Part shown: in pieces, positions 35,252 to 44,268 of the stretch
Layout of the letters: every line of letters starts with the position of its first letter
Numbering within the stretch: the first letter of the stretch is position 1
NCBI RefSeq assembly: GCF_007992715.1
Contig: NZ_BKAU01000005.1
Location: forward strand, 868,001 to 932,000
Direction: 5' to 3'
DNA from: Chitinophaga cymbidii
Lineage (GTDB): Bacteria > Bacteroidota > Bacteroidia > Chitinophagales > Chitinophagaceae
DNA: 64,000 nucleotides
The notes under the pieces: model-generated
Told to the model about the DNA's origin: nothing
The model's input: only the letters and a program-made list of their open reading frames with translations
Database searches by the model: none
Position numbers and translations under genes: made by a program

Positions 35252-35902
35252 TTATTGTTTTAATGCTTTGATGGTGGCTATCGGGTCTTTGGAAGCAAAG
35301 ACGGTATTGCCGGCCACCAGGACGTCTGCACCCGCATCCAGGATGGACCTGGCATTGTCCAGCGTAACACCGCCGTCTATTTCGATCAGGGCGGAAGAGC
35401 CGGTCTGATCGATAAGCGCGCGCAGCGCGCGGATCTTCGCGTAGGTCTGTTCAATGAAATGCTGCCCGCCGAAGCCAGGGTTCACGCTCATGAGCAGCAC
35501 CACGTCCGCATCGCGGATCACGTTTTCCAGCAAACCGATGGAAGTATGCGGGTTCACCGCAATGCCCGCTTTCATGCCCAGGGAGCGGATCTGCTGCAGG
35601 TTGCGGTGCAGGTGCACGCAGGCTTCTATATGCACGGTGAGTATCTGCGCACCCGCTTTCTGAAATGCTTCGGCATACTTTTCCGGCTCCTCGATCATGA
35701 GGTGCACGTCGCAGACCTTCTTCGCTATTTTACTGATCTGGGAGATGACCGGCAGCCCGAAGCTGATGTTGGGCACAAAGCGCCCGTCCATAACGTCCAG
35801 GTGCAGCCAGTCTGCTTCACTGTTATTGACCATTTCCACCTCTTTTCCTATTTCGAGGAAGTTGGCGGCAAGCAGGGAAGGGGCGATGAGCGGTGTTTTC
35901 AT
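35252..35902 (-). CDS. rpe: Ribulose-phosphate 3-epimerase
   Basis: The frame extends to 36091, but the family start is the ATG at 35902 (MKTPLIAPSLLAANFL), giving 216 residues, the usual length. The enzyme interconverts ribulose 5-phosphate and xylulose 5-phosphate. Motifs: LHLDVMDGRFVPNISFG with catalytic Asp, DVHLMIEEPEKY, LMSVNPGFGGQ, and IEIDGGVTLDN with the second Asp. It runs in the same direction as the TPR lipoprotein gene 34 bp upstream. Confidence 0.97.
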   Translation of the reverse strand: MKTPLIAPSLLAANFLEIGKEVEMVNNSEADWLHLDVMDGRFVPNISFGLPVISQISKIAKKVCDVHLMIEEPEKYAEAFQKAGAQILTVHIEACVHLHRNLQQIRSLGMKAGIAVNPHTSIGLLENVIRDADVVLLMSVNPGFGGQHFIEQTYAKIRALRALIDQTGSSALIEIDGGVTLDNARSILDAGADVLVAGNTVFASKDPIATIKALKQ

Positions 35903-35936
35903 GATCCTTACTGATGATTGATGAACAGGTGCAAAC

Positions 35937-36752
35937 CTACTGAAAATTGTTGGCCTTCGCGGAATCGAGCAGCGCTTTTGCTTCGGGATAATCTTTGCGG
36001 AAAGACAGGGCTTTGGTGAGATCGTCCAGCCCCGCGGGTTTGTTGCCCAGCTGCAGGAAGGTCCTGCCGCGGAAGTAAAAGGCTTCCGCATCGGTAGGGT
36101 CCGCTTTGGCGGCGAGGTTGTAGTACCGGAACGCTTCTTTGATATCCTTTTCTCTTTCAGCGAGCTGGCCGAGACGGATATATGCCGGGCTGAACGAAGG
36201 GTCCAGGCGGATCGCCAGCAGGTACCGGTCCGCGGCCATCCTGCGGTCCAGCAATATTTCCTGCGTGCGCCCGAAGCCGTATTGCGCTTCGGCGGAGGTG
36301 GAGTCCAGCTTTTGCGCCAGCAGGTAATAGGCGGCCGCTTCTTTAGGTTGATGTTTGGCCAGCAGCAGGTCCGCGTTCATCATCACGGCCTGGTATTCGC
36401 TGCGATCGCCGGCCTGTGCGATCGCTTTGGTAAGATGGGCGATCGTGGCGATGGTATCGTTGCGGTTCAGCGCGATGAGCGCTTTGATGTAAAAAGCTTT
36501 GTCCAGCGACGCGGAGTCTTTGGCGAAGATGATCGCCTGGCTGTCCGCCGCCGCGTATTGCCCGCTTTCGATGAGCGCATTGGCCAGGTACATGCGGATA
36601 TTATCGTCCTGCGGCCTTTCTTCCAGCGCCACCCGCATGTCGCGGATAAAAGTGGTCAGGGAATCTTCCACGGCCTGTACGCCGGCTTCCCGCGCGGGTT
36701 GCTGGCAGGCGGCGAATAATATCAGCAGAAAACTTACCGGTAACAGTTTCAT
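35937..36752 (-). CDS. TPR-repeat lipoprotein
   Basis: The 271-aa product has a lipoprotein signal (LLILFAACQQP, lipobox Cys16) and at least five TPR motifs (about 40-265; for example AEAQYGFGRTQEILLDRRMA, SPAYIRLGQLAEREKDIKEA, AEAFYFRGRTFLQLGNKPA). It is likely an outer-membrane lipoprotein that scaffolds proteins. The partner is unknown. Confidence 0.88.
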   Translation of the reverse strand: MKLLPVSFLLILFAACQQPAREAGVQAVEDSLTTFIRDMRVALEERPQDDNIRMYLANALIESGQYAAADSQAIIFAKDSASLDKAFYIKALIALNRNDTIATIAHLTKAIAQAGDRSEYQAVMMNADLLLAKHQPKEAAAYYLLAQKLDSTSAEAQYGFGRTQEILLDRRMAADRYLLAIRLDPSFSPAYIRLGQLAEREKDIKEAFRYYNLAAKADPTDAEAFYFRGRTFLQLGNKPAGLDDLTKALSFRKDYPEAKALLDSAKANNFQ

Positions 36753-36820
36753 CTTTCAAACATAGACAAGATATTCTGTATATCAAAAACAGGGAAGCGA
36801 TGCATTTTGCCGGCCCTGTC

Positions 36821-38116
36821 TTATTGCATCAGCCATTCCTTCATCTGCCCGTAATCAGCGTCCATTTTCACGGAGACTTTTTGTTTGCCGGACAATTCCT
36901 GCACCTGCTCCGGCGCCGTTACCTGCTGCTGCAGGCTTTCCGGCATGGTGTTGAGGAACTTCACCGGATGCGCTGTTTCCAGGAATATGCCGGTGTTGTT
37001 GGGATGCTTTTGCTGGTATTGCTTCAGGCCGAGGTAGCCTACGGCGCCGTGAGGGTCCATCAGGTATTCGTGTTTCGCAAATACTTCTTCCATGGCGGCA
37101 ACGGTCTGTTCGTCCGTAAAGCGGTAAGCGGTGAGGCTTGCTTTCAGCGCGCGTTCGTTCTGCGCGAACATCTGCAGGATGCGCGCGAAGTTGCTGGGGT
37201 CCGCTACGTCCATCGCGTTGGAAAGCGTGGCTACGGCCGGCTGCGGCTCATAGGCGCCGTTCCTGAAATAGCGGGGTACGGTATCGTTCACATTGGTGGC
37301 GGCTATGAAATGATGAATGGGCAGTCCCATGGCGGCGGCCATCATGCCGGCGCAGATATTGCCGAAGTTGCCGCTGGGCACGGACATCACGGTTTCTTTC
37401 TTCCACTGTTTCGCTTCGCGGTAAGCCATGAAATAGTAGAACATCTGCGGCAGCCAGCGGGCTACATTGATGGAATTGGCGGAGGTCAGCGGGCGGCGGG
37501 TTTGCAGCTCGTCGTCCAGGAAAGCGGTTTTCACCAGCCGCTGGCAATCGTCGAACGTGCCGTTGATCTCAAGCGCGCTGATGTTGCCGCCCAGGGTGGT
37601 GAGCTGCTTTTCCTGCAGGTCGCTTACTTTTCCGGAAGGGTAGAGAATGACTACCTGCACACCGGGTACATTGTAAAAACCATGGGCCACAGCACCGCCG
37701 GTATCGCCGGAAGTGGCTACCAGCACGGTCACCGGCTTGTCTTCACCTCTGCGGAAATACCCGAGGCAACCCGCCATAAAATGCGCGCCCACGTCCTTGA
37801 ACGCGAGGGTAGGGCCGTGAAATAACTCGAGCGCATACACGTTTTCTTCCACTTTGCGTAAAGGAAAAGGGAAGGAGAGCGTATCGGCGATGATCTTTTT
37901 AAGGTCTTTTTCAGGGATGTCGTCGCCAACAAAGGGCTGTATGGCGCTGAGGGCAATAAATAGCGGATCGTACTCTTCAATCGTGTCTTTCAACCGCTTC
38001 TCCAGCTTCGGTATCTCGGCGGGAAAATACAATCCCCTGTCCGGCGCCAGGCCCTGAATAACGGCTTCCCGGAAGGAAACCCTGTGCTGATGATTCTGTA
38101 AGCTATAATACTGCAT
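36821..38116 (-). CDS. thrC: Threonine synthase
   Basis: The 431-aa PLP enzyme makes threonine from O-phosphohomoserine. The family start YYSLQNHQHRVSFREAV, the PLP lysine in HGPTLAFKDVGAHF and the VLVATSGDTGGAVAHGF phosphate-binding loop are visible. It is the third gene of thrABC, 36 bp after thrB. Confidence 0.96.
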   Translation of the reverse strand: MQYYSLQNHQHRVSFREAVIQGLAPDRGLYFPAEIPKLEKRLKDTIEEYDPLFIALSAIQPFVGDDIPEKDLKKIIADTLSFPFPLRKVEENVYALELFHGPTLAFKDVGAHFMAGCLGYFRRGEDKPVTVLVATSGDTGGAVAHGFYNVPGVQVVILYPSGKVSDLQEKQLTTLGGNISALEINGTFDDCQRLVKTAFLDDELQTRRPLTSANSINVARWLPQMFYYFMAYREAKQWKKETVMSVPSGNFGNICAGMMAAAMGLPIHHFIAATNVNDTVPRYFRNGAYEPQPAVATLSNAMDVADPSNFARILQMFAQNERALKASLTAYRFTDEQTVAAMEEVFAKHEYLMDPHGAVGYLGLKQYQQKHPNNTGIFLETAHPVKFLNTMPESLQQQVTAPEQVQELSGKQKVSVKMDADYGQMKEWLMQ

Positions 38117-38152
38117 GTGTAAATAAAGTAAAATTTAACGGTTTATGCCAGC

Positions 38153-39094
38153 TCAATCTATCACGCGCACACCGGCGGTGCTGATGCGGCTGACGTGGAT
38201 CCTGTAGTCTACGCCCAATGGCGCGTAGATGCTTTCCATCATGGCTGCTACGGCATTAGCATTGTCTGCGCCCTTGCTGAGCATGAATACGGAAGGCCCG
38301 CTGCCGGAGATGCCGCCGCCGAGCGCGCCTGCTTCCTTGCAGCGGAGCTTCAGGTCGTGGAAGGCGGGGATGAGGATAGAGCGGATGGGCTCTACGATCA
38401 CGTCTTCCAGCGCGCGGCTGATGAGGGCGTAGTCTTCGCGGTAAAGCCCCGCTACCAAAGCGCCTACGTTGCCCCATTGCCGGATGGCGTCGCGGAGCAG
38501 CACCTGTTGCTTGAGGATGCCGCGGGCGTCGGAGGTTTTCACTTCTATCTGCGGATGGATCACGGTGACCCAGAGATCTTCCGGTGTGTGCAGGCGTATC
38601 ACGTCCAGCGGCTGATAGCTTCTCACGAGCGTGAAACCGCCCATGATGGCCGGCGCTACGTTGTCCGCATGCGGAGTGCCGCAGGCGAGGCGTTCGCCTT
38701 CCATGGCGAAGCGTATCAGTGATTCCGGCGGGAAGTGATCGTTCAGCAGCTTGTTGGCGCCGGCTACCGCGCCCGCCGCGCTGGCCGCGCTGGAACCGAT
38801 GCCACTGCCGGGCTGGATGTTCTTTTTGATGGATACTTCAATGCCCAGCTCCGGTTGCCCGTATTCCTGCAGCATGGCCATCAACGCCACGCCGGCCACG
38901 TTCTGCGCTGCTTCCAGCGGAAGGTCAGCGCCTTCTATGGCGGTGATGCGCACGCCGGGCTGGTCGCTGATCCGCAGCTCCATTTCATCGCCGGTGCCGT
39001 CCATCGCCAGACCTATCACGTCAAAACCGCAGGCCACGTTGGCAACGGTGGCGGGAGAAAATACTTTTACGGATGATAATTGTTGCTTGCTCAT
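38153..39094 (-). CDS. thrB: Homoserine kinase
   Basis: The 313-aa GHMP kinase phosphorylates homoserine. Motifs: KVFSPATVANVACGFD (motif 1) near the start, PGSGIGSSAASAAGAVAGAN (motif 2, ATP-binding) at about 93-112, and GGGISGSGPSVFMLS (motif 3) near residue 260. It sits 8 bp downstream of thrA and 36 bp upstream of thrC. The three genes should be made together. Confidence 0.97.
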   Translation of the reverse strand: MSKQQLSSVKVFSPATVANVACGFDVIGLAMDGTGDEMELRISDQPGVRITAIEGADLPLEAAQNVAGVALMAMLQEYGQPELGIEVSIKKNIQPGSGIGSSAASAAGAVAGANKLLNDHFPPESLIRFAMEGERLACGTPHADNVAPAIMGGFTLVRSYQPLDVIRLHTPEDLWVTVIHPQIEVKTSDARGILKQQVLLRDAIRQWGNVGALVAGLYREDYALISRALEDVIVEPIRSILIPAFHDLKLRCKEAGALGGGISGSGPSVFMLSKGADNANAVAAMMESIYAPLGVDYRIHVSRISTAGVRVID

Positions 39095-39102
39095 ATATTG
39101 TT

Positions 39103-41544
39103 TTATCGTACGGTCCTGATAATATCTGCAAATATGCCCGATGCCGTTACGTCCGCGCCGGCGCCGGCGCCTTTGACGATCAGCGGTTGCTCCGCGTACC
39201 GGCTGGTGGTGAATAACACGATGTTGTCTTTCCCCTCGAGCTGATAGAAGGGATGCTCACGCCCGACCGACTGCAGGCCCACCGACGCTTCGCCATTGTG
39301 GTAACGCGCCACGAACTTCAGCCTTTCCCCTTTGTCCGACGCATTTTGCAGCAATTGCTGGAAATGCGCGGCATGTACATCGAGCTGTTCATAAAAAGCA
39401 TTTACATCTTTTGCGTGCAGCGCTTCGTCCGGCAGGAAGGAATGATTGACGATGTCTTTCATTTCCAGTACGGCGCCGCTTTCCCTGGCGAGGATGAGTA
39501 TCTTGCGCATCACGTCTTTCCCGCTGAGGTCGATGCGCGGGTCCGGCTCCGTGTAACCTTCGTCCTGCGCGGCTTTCACCACTTTGCGGAAGTTGGCGCC
39601 GTTCACGAAGTTGTTGAACACGAAGTTAAGGCTGCCGCTCAGCACCGCTTCGATGGTATTCACCTTGTCACCGCTGCGCACGAGGTCGTTCAGGGTGTTG
39701 ATCACCGGCAGGCCGGCGCCAACGTTGGTTTCAAAGAGGAAGGAGGCGTTGAATTTGCGGGCCAGGTCCTTCAGCTTTTTATAGTTCGCATATTCGGAGG
39801 AACAGGCGATCTTGTTGCAGGTGACTACAGAGATGCCGTGCTGGAGGAAGGTACTGTACAGCCCTGCGACCTCATCGCTGGCGGTGTTGTCTACAAACAC
39901 GCTGTTGCGGAGGTTCATGTCCCGCACGCGCTGCGCGAACTGGGTGAGGTCCATTTCATGACCCGCTTCCAGGTCTGCTTTCCAGTTATCCAGGTGGATG
40001 CCGGTTTCGGAGAAGCGCATTTTGCGGCTGTTGGCGATGCCCATGATGCGCACCTGCAGCCCCAGTTCCTGCAGCAGGTAGCTTTGCTGCGATTGCAGCT
40101 GCTCCAGCAGCTTGCCGCCTACGTTGCCGGTGCCGGCGACGAATACGTTCACCTGCCGGGTTTCGGATTCGAAAAACACTTCGTGTATAACGTTCAGCGC
40201 TTTTTTTACGTCCGCTTTATTGATCACGGCGGAGATGTTCTTTTCGGTGGAGCCCTGCGCGATGGCCCGCACGTTGATGGCATTGCGCCCGAGCGCGCCG
40301 AAGAGCTTGCCGCTGAGGCCGTGGTAATTCTTCATGTTATCGCCCACAACGGCTACGATGGCGAGGTCCCTTTCCACCAGCAGCGGTTCGATGCGTTTGT
40401 CGTGTATCTCCTGCGCAAATTCACTGTCTATCGCCGCTTTCGCCTTGAGCATGTCGCTTTCATGCACGCCGGTGGTGATGGAGTGTTCCGACGAGCTTTG
40501 GGTGATGAGGATCACGTTGACCTTTTCGCGCAGCAATGCGTCGAACAGGCGTTTGGAGAAGCCGGGGATGCCTACCATGCCGCTGCCTTCCAGCGTGAGC
40601 AGCGCTATTTTCTGGATGCCGGAGATGCCGGTTACAGGGAAGGGCTTTTCGCCGTTGTCCTGTATCAGGGTGCCGTAATCGTCCGGCGCAAAAGTATTTT
40701 TGATCCAGATGGGGATGCGGCGGTTCATCACCGGCTGAATGGTGGGCGGGTAGATGACTTTGGCGCCGAAGTGGGACAGCTCCATCGCTTCCTCGTAGGA
40801 GATGCGGGGGATGGCGATGGCTTGCGGCACAAGGCGCGGGTCGGCGGTCATCATGCCGCTTACGTCCGTCCATATTTCCAGTACGCTGGCGTCCATGGCC
40901 GCTGCCACGATGGCGGCGGTATAGTCGGAGCCGCCGCGCCCGAGGGTGGTGGTTTCTTTGTCCGGGCCGGATGCGATGAAGCCGGGGAGTATCACGTATT
41001 CGGAGGGCTGGTGCTGGAAGAAGCTGGTAACCTGGTGGTCGGTGACCTCAAAGTCCACCAGCGCATGACCGAACTGGGCGTCGGTGGAGATCAGCTCGCG
41101 GCTGTCTTTCCAGCCCGCGGGCAGTCCCATCTGCTTCAGCTTCTCCGCCACGATCCAGGAGGAGAGCAGTTCTCCGAAGCTCATGAGCTTGTCCAGCGAC
41201 CGCCTGCTCAGCTCACCTACCTGGAAGATGCCGTCGCACAAAGATTCCAGCTGGTTGAGCTGTTTCTTGACCTGGCTGAGCAGGCTGCTTTGCACGGTAA
41301 TGGGAAAGAGCCCCCGGATGGCTTCCAGGTGCCTGTTTTCGATCTCCTGTAATATCGTCCTGTATTGTTCCTGCCCTTGCCCCGCCTGCTGGCCGGCTGC
41401 AATGAGCTTGTCGGTGACGCCGCTCATGGCGGATACCACCACCGCCATCCGGCCTTTGCGTTTGTAAGATGCTATAATGCTGCAAACCTGTTCTATAGCT
41501 TGTGTACTGCCGACTGAAGTACCGCCGAATTTTAAAACCTGCAT
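39103..41544 (-). CDS. thrA: Bifunctional aspartokinase/homoserine dehydrogenase
   Basis: The 813-aa product joins aspartokinase (about 1-285: LKFGGTSVGS, GRGGSDYTAAIVAAA), two ACT regulatory domains (about 300-460) and homoserine dehydrogenase (about 465-813: VFVAGTGNVGGKLL, NKIACSSEYANYK, GYTEPDPRIDLSGKDV). It catalyses the first and third steps of threonine and methionine synthesis from aspartate. The ACT domains imply feedback by threonine. It heads thrABC; a Thr/Ile-rich leader with a hairpin lies upstream. Two long reverse frames over this gene are shadows. Confidence 0.97.
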   Translation of the reverse strand: MQVLKFGGTSVGSTQAIEQVCSIIASYKRKGRMAVVVSAMSGVTDKLIAAGQQAGQGQEQYRTILQEIENRHLEAIRGLFPITVQSSLLSQVKKQLNQLESLCDGIFQVGELSRRSLDKLMSFGELLSSWIVAEKLKQMGLPAGWKDSRELISTDAQFGHALVDFEVTDHQVTSFFQHQPSEYVILPGFIASGPDKETTTLGRGGSDYTAAIVAAAMDASVLEIWTDVSGMMTADPRLVPQAIAIPRISYEEAMELSHFGAKVIYPPTIQPVMNRRIPIWIKNTFAPDDYGTLIQDNGEKPFPVTGISGIQKIALLTLEGSGMVGIPGFSKRLFDALLREKVNVILITQSSSEHSITTGVHESDMLKAKAAIDSEFAQEIHDKRIEPLLVERDLAIVAVVGDNMKNYHGLSGKLFGALGRNAINVRAIAQGSTEKNISAVINKADVKKALNVIHEVFFESETRQVNVFVAGTGNVGGKLLEQLQSQQSYLLQELGLQVRIMGIANSRKMRFSETGIHLDNWKADLEAGHEMDLTQFAQRVRDMNLRNSVFVDNTASDEVAGLYSTFLQHGISVVTCNKIACSSEYANYKKLKDLARKFNASFLFETNVGAGLPVINTLNDLVRSGDKVNTIEAVLSGSLNFVFNNFVNGANFRKVVKAAQDEGYTEPDPRIDLSGKDVMRKILILARESGAVLEMKDIVNHSFLPDEALHAKDVNAFYEQLDVHAAHFQQLLQNASDKGERLKFVARYHNGEASVGLQSVGREHPFYQLEGKDNIVLFTTSRYAEQPLIVKGAGAGADVTASGIFADIIRTVR

Positions 41545-41624
41545 GTAAATGATAGATGTTAATTGAGGAAATGGGCAAACCCTGCCTGAAGTGTACCAGT
41601 AACTGGTCGATGGGACGATATGTG

Positions 41625-41647
41625 AAAATTAACCCCGCGATGGGGTT
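41625..41647 (-). terminator. Attenuator-like hairpin of the thr leader
   Basis: On the minus strand AACCCC (41647-41642) pairs with GGGGTT (41636-41631) across a 5-base loop, followed by AATTTT. The stem overlaps the last codons and stop of the leader peptide, so a ribosome stalled at the Thr codons would change its folding. The T-run is short, so termination strength is uncertain. Confidence 0.55.
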
Positions 41648-41730
41648 GTGGTTGTTGTGGTAATAATAGTGCCGTGCACTCCGGAAGAGAGTGGAGCTAT
41701 ACGGATAATATGTGAGTTAAATAAATGCAC
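41629..41730 (-). CDS. thrL: Threonine operon leader peptide
   Basis: Upstream of thrA on its strand, a short frame ends GTIITTTTTTPSRG and stops 84 bp before the thrA start. It carries two Ile and six Thr codons in a row (41641-41670 region), the hallmark of threonine/isoleucine attenuation leaders such as E. coli ThrL. No ATG is in frame; GTG at 41730 gives 33 residues and GTG at 41679 gives 16. A hairpin overlaps the stop. Low charged Thr-tRNA or Ile-tRNA would stall ribosomes here and favour thrABC expression. Leader identity is strong; the exact start is not. Confidence 0.7.
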   Translation of the reverse strand: MHLFNSHIIRIAPLSSGVHGTIITTTTTTPSRG

Positions 41731-41883
41731 TATTATTTTGTGACTTTTGTATTACAAAGGTGTAAAAATTAAAACGAAAATACAAATGGTATTGTCAAAA
41801 TTTAGAAAAAATCTAAAATAGCGGCTGGTAAAACTTTTCTTTACAATCGTAAAAATAACCGTAATTTTAGGCGGTTAACGAAC

Positions 41884-41964
41884 ATGCATTCTTTACGCAC
41901 ATACAAGTATCAGCAAAGCTATTGCTACCTCATGGCAACCCTGGCCATGGATTCTGCCGTCTAA
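41884..41964 (+). CDS. Tyrosine-containing mini-ORF upstream of hmgA (speculative)
   Basis: A 26-codon frame with ATG start includes TYKYQQSYCYL: four Tyr codons within ten positions. Its stop lies 97 bp before hmgA. A hairpin (CATGGC 41931-41936 with GCCATG 41944-41949) falls inside its later codons. The next genes degrade tyrosine, so a sensing leader is conceivable, but the run of Tyr codons is not long and no terminator T-run follows. It may be chance. Confidence 0.25.
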   Translation: MHSLRTYKYQQSYCYLMATLAMDSAV

Positions 41965-42061
41965 CCACGTTCCCGCTTCTTCGTAAATTCGTATTGGTTT
42001 ATTATTTGCACGACTATGCCTGTCTCAGGGCTGGTATTGTTTATTATAATTAACTTTTTTT

Positions 42062-43219
42062 ATGCCACATTATCATACGCTCGGGCAGATCCCACACAAG
42101 CGGCATACACAGTTCCGCAAACCGGACGGCAAACTGTATTCCGAGCAGTTATTTTCCACGGAAGGCTTTTCGTCCCACTACTCCCTCCTGTACCACTGTC
42201 ACCCCCCTACGGAGATCGTAAAGGTGGATGAGCCGTACAGCGTAACGCCGGTGGTGGCCGAAGAGAAGATGCTGAAGCACCGCAGTTTCCAGGGTTTCAA
42301 CATCGTGCCGGAAAATGACTATCTCAAAAGCCGCAAGGCCGTGCTCGTCAATAATGATTGCCATATTTCCCTCGCCGCGCCCCGGCAGAGCATGAAGGAA
42401 TACTTCTATAAAAATGCGGATGCGGACGAGATACTTTTCATTCACGAAGGCAGCGGGGTGCTCCGCACGCAGTACGGGCAACTGGAATTCGGATATGGCG
42501 ATTATGTGGTGATCCCCCGCGGAACGATCTACCAGGCGGAGTTTTCCAATGCGGACAACCGCCTTTTTATCGTGGAGTCGTTCAGCCCCATCCGTTTCCC
42601 GAAACGTTACCTGAGCCATTACGGGCAGCTGCTGGAAAATTCACCTTTCTGCGAGCGGGACATCCGCCAGCCGCAGCACCTGGAAACCATCGACCAGGCC
42701 GGTGATTTCACCATACTCATTAAAAAGAAGGGCATCATGTATCCCATTCATTACGGCCATCATCCGTTTGATGTGGTGGGATGGGATGGATGCGAATACC
42801 CGTATGCTTTGTCCATTCACGATTTTGAACCCATCACGGGCCGCGTGCATCAGCCGCCGCCGGTACACCAGACCTTCGAAGGGCACAACTTCGTGGTCTG
42901 CTCGTTCTGCCCCCGGCTGTTCGACTACCACCCGCAGGCCGTGCCGGCACCGTATAACCACAGCAACATTGACAGTGATGAGGTGTTATATTATGTAGAC
43001 GGGGATTTCATGAGCCGCAAGCACGTGACGCGCGGCATGATCACCCTGCATCCCGCCGGTATCCCGCATGGCCCGCACCCCGGAGCGGTGGAAAAGAGCC
43101 TCGGTGCGAAGGAAACGAAAGAGCTGGCCGTGATGGTGGATACCTTTCATCCGTTGCAGATCACCAGAGACGCTTTGATCATCGAAGATGAAAAGTATGT
43201 GATGAGCTGGGCGGAATAG
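42062..43219 (+). CDS. hmgA: Homogentisate 1,2-dioxygenase
   Basis: The 385-aa iron enzyme opens the ring of homogentisate to maleylacetoacetate in tyrosine breakdown. The cupin-like core shows metal-ligand regions FIHEGSGVLRTQYG and GDYVVIPRGTIYQ. The C-terminal half carries HQTFEGHNFVVCSFCPR, NHSNIDSDEVLYYVDG and HPAGIPHGPHPGA, where the iron His/Glu ligands lie. Length is slightly below that of human HGD. It leads an operon-like row with an aldo/keto reductase and hppD, which makes its substrate. Confidence 0.94.
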   Translation: MPHYHTLGQIPHKRHTQFRKPDGKLYSEQLFSTEGFSSHYSLLYHCHPPTEIVKVDEPYSVTPVVAEEKMLKHRSFQGFNIVPENDYLKSRKAVLVNNDCHISLAAPRQSMKEYFYKNADADEILFIHEGSGVLRTQYGQLEFGYGDYVVIPRGTIYQAEFSNADNRLFIVESFSPIRFPKRYLSHYGQLLENSPFCERDIRQPQHLETIDQAGDFTILIKKKGIMYPIHYGHHPFDVVGWDGCEYPYALSIHDFEPITGRVHQPPPVHQTFEGHNFVVCSFCPRLFDYHPQAVPAPYNHSNIDSDEVLYYVDGDFMSRKHVTRGMITLHPAGIPHGPHPGAVEKSLGAKETKELAVMVDTFHPLQITRDALIIEDEKYVMSWAE

Positions 43220-43242
43220 ATATTTTTGGGAAAAATTAAAGC

Positions 43243-44235
43243 ATGGAATACAGACAACTCGGACAAAGCGATTTACAGGTTTCTGCCATCACTTTTGGTG
43301 CATGGGCGATTGGCGGATGGATGTGGGGCGGCGCGGAGCGCAAGGATGCGAGGGAGGCTATCAGGGCTTCGATTGATGAGGGGGTGACCTCCATCGACAC
43401 CGCGCCGATATACGGACAGGGCACCAGTGAAGAGATCGTGGGTGAAGCATTGCAAGGCGTTAACCGGGACAAAGTGCAGATACTCACAAAGTTCGGCATG
43501 ACCTGGGAAGGCACGAAAGGCGCACTGGCAATGAAAAGCAAGGATAACAACGGAAAAGACATCGATGTTCACAAATACGCCGGCAAGGAAAGCGTGATAA
43601 AGGAATGTGAAGACTCCCTGCGCCGCCTGCGTACGGATTACATCGACCTGTACCAGATCCACTGGCCCGACGTGACAACGCCCATCGAAGAAACTTTTGA
43701 GGCGGTGCTGCGGTTGAAGGAGCAGGGGAAGATCCTGGCGGCAGGGGTTTGCAATTACAGCATGGACCAGATGAAGCAGGCGGACAAAGTGATCCCGCTC
43801 GCTTCCAACCAGGTGCCTTTCAGCATGGTGGAAAGGACCATCGAAAAAGAACTGGTGCCTTACTGCATCGAAGCGAAGAAGGGCATTCTGGCGTATAGCC
43901 CCCTGCAGCGCGGCATACTCACGGGAAAGATCAAACCGGGACACGCATTTGGTGAAGGTGACAGCCGCTCGTCCAACAGGTTCTACCAGGCGGACAACAT
44001 CGCCCGCATCAATGCATTCCTGGCGCTCATCAAGCCGCTGGCGGAATCAAAGAACGCCACACTGGCACAGCTCGTGATCCGCTGGACGATCGAACGCCCC
44101 GGCATTACCGTAGCGCTTGCAGGTGCGCGGAACGCAGGCCAGGCAGTACAGAACGCACAGGCGATCAATGTGAAGCTCTCTTCCGAAGAGATCGACTTCA
44201 TCAACAAACACCTGTATGCGCTCAGTTTAGTATAA
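43243..44235 (+). CDS. Aldo/keto reductase
   Basis: The 330-aa NADPH-dependent TIM-barrel oxidoreductase has the AKR tetrad in context: SIDTAPIYGQGTSEE (Asp, Tyr), VQILTKFG (Lys) and YQIHWPD (His). It also has an NADP-binding end (ITVALAGARNAGQ). It sits 23 bp after hmgA and 33 bp before hppD, so it is part of this tyrosine catabolic cluster by position. Its substrate is unknown and it is not a known step of the homogentisate route. Confidence 0.92.
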   Translation: MEYRQLGQSDLQVSAITFGAWAIGGWMWGGAERKDAREAIRASIDEGVTSIDTAPIYGQGTSEEIVGEALQGVNRDKVQILTKFGMTWEGTKGALAMKSKDNNGKDIDVHKYAGKESVIKECEDSLRRLRTDYIDLYQIHWPDVTTPIEETFEAVLRLKEQGKILAAGVCNYSMDQMKQADKVIPLASNQVPFSMVERTIEKELVPYCIEAKKGILAYSPLQRGILTGKIKPGHAFGEGDSRSSNRFYQADNIARINAFLALIKPLAESKNATLAQLVIRWTIERPGITVALAGARNAGQAVQNAQAINVKLSSEEIDFINKHLYALSLV

Positions 44236-44268
44236 AAAATCAAAACCAACCATACCAAACAATCTTTT

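Noticed and set aside
39253-41352. 699-codon open frame opposite thrA
   Set aside because: Shadow of a GC-rich gene; the translation is His/Val/Ala/Gly-rich with no domain, and thrA is certain.
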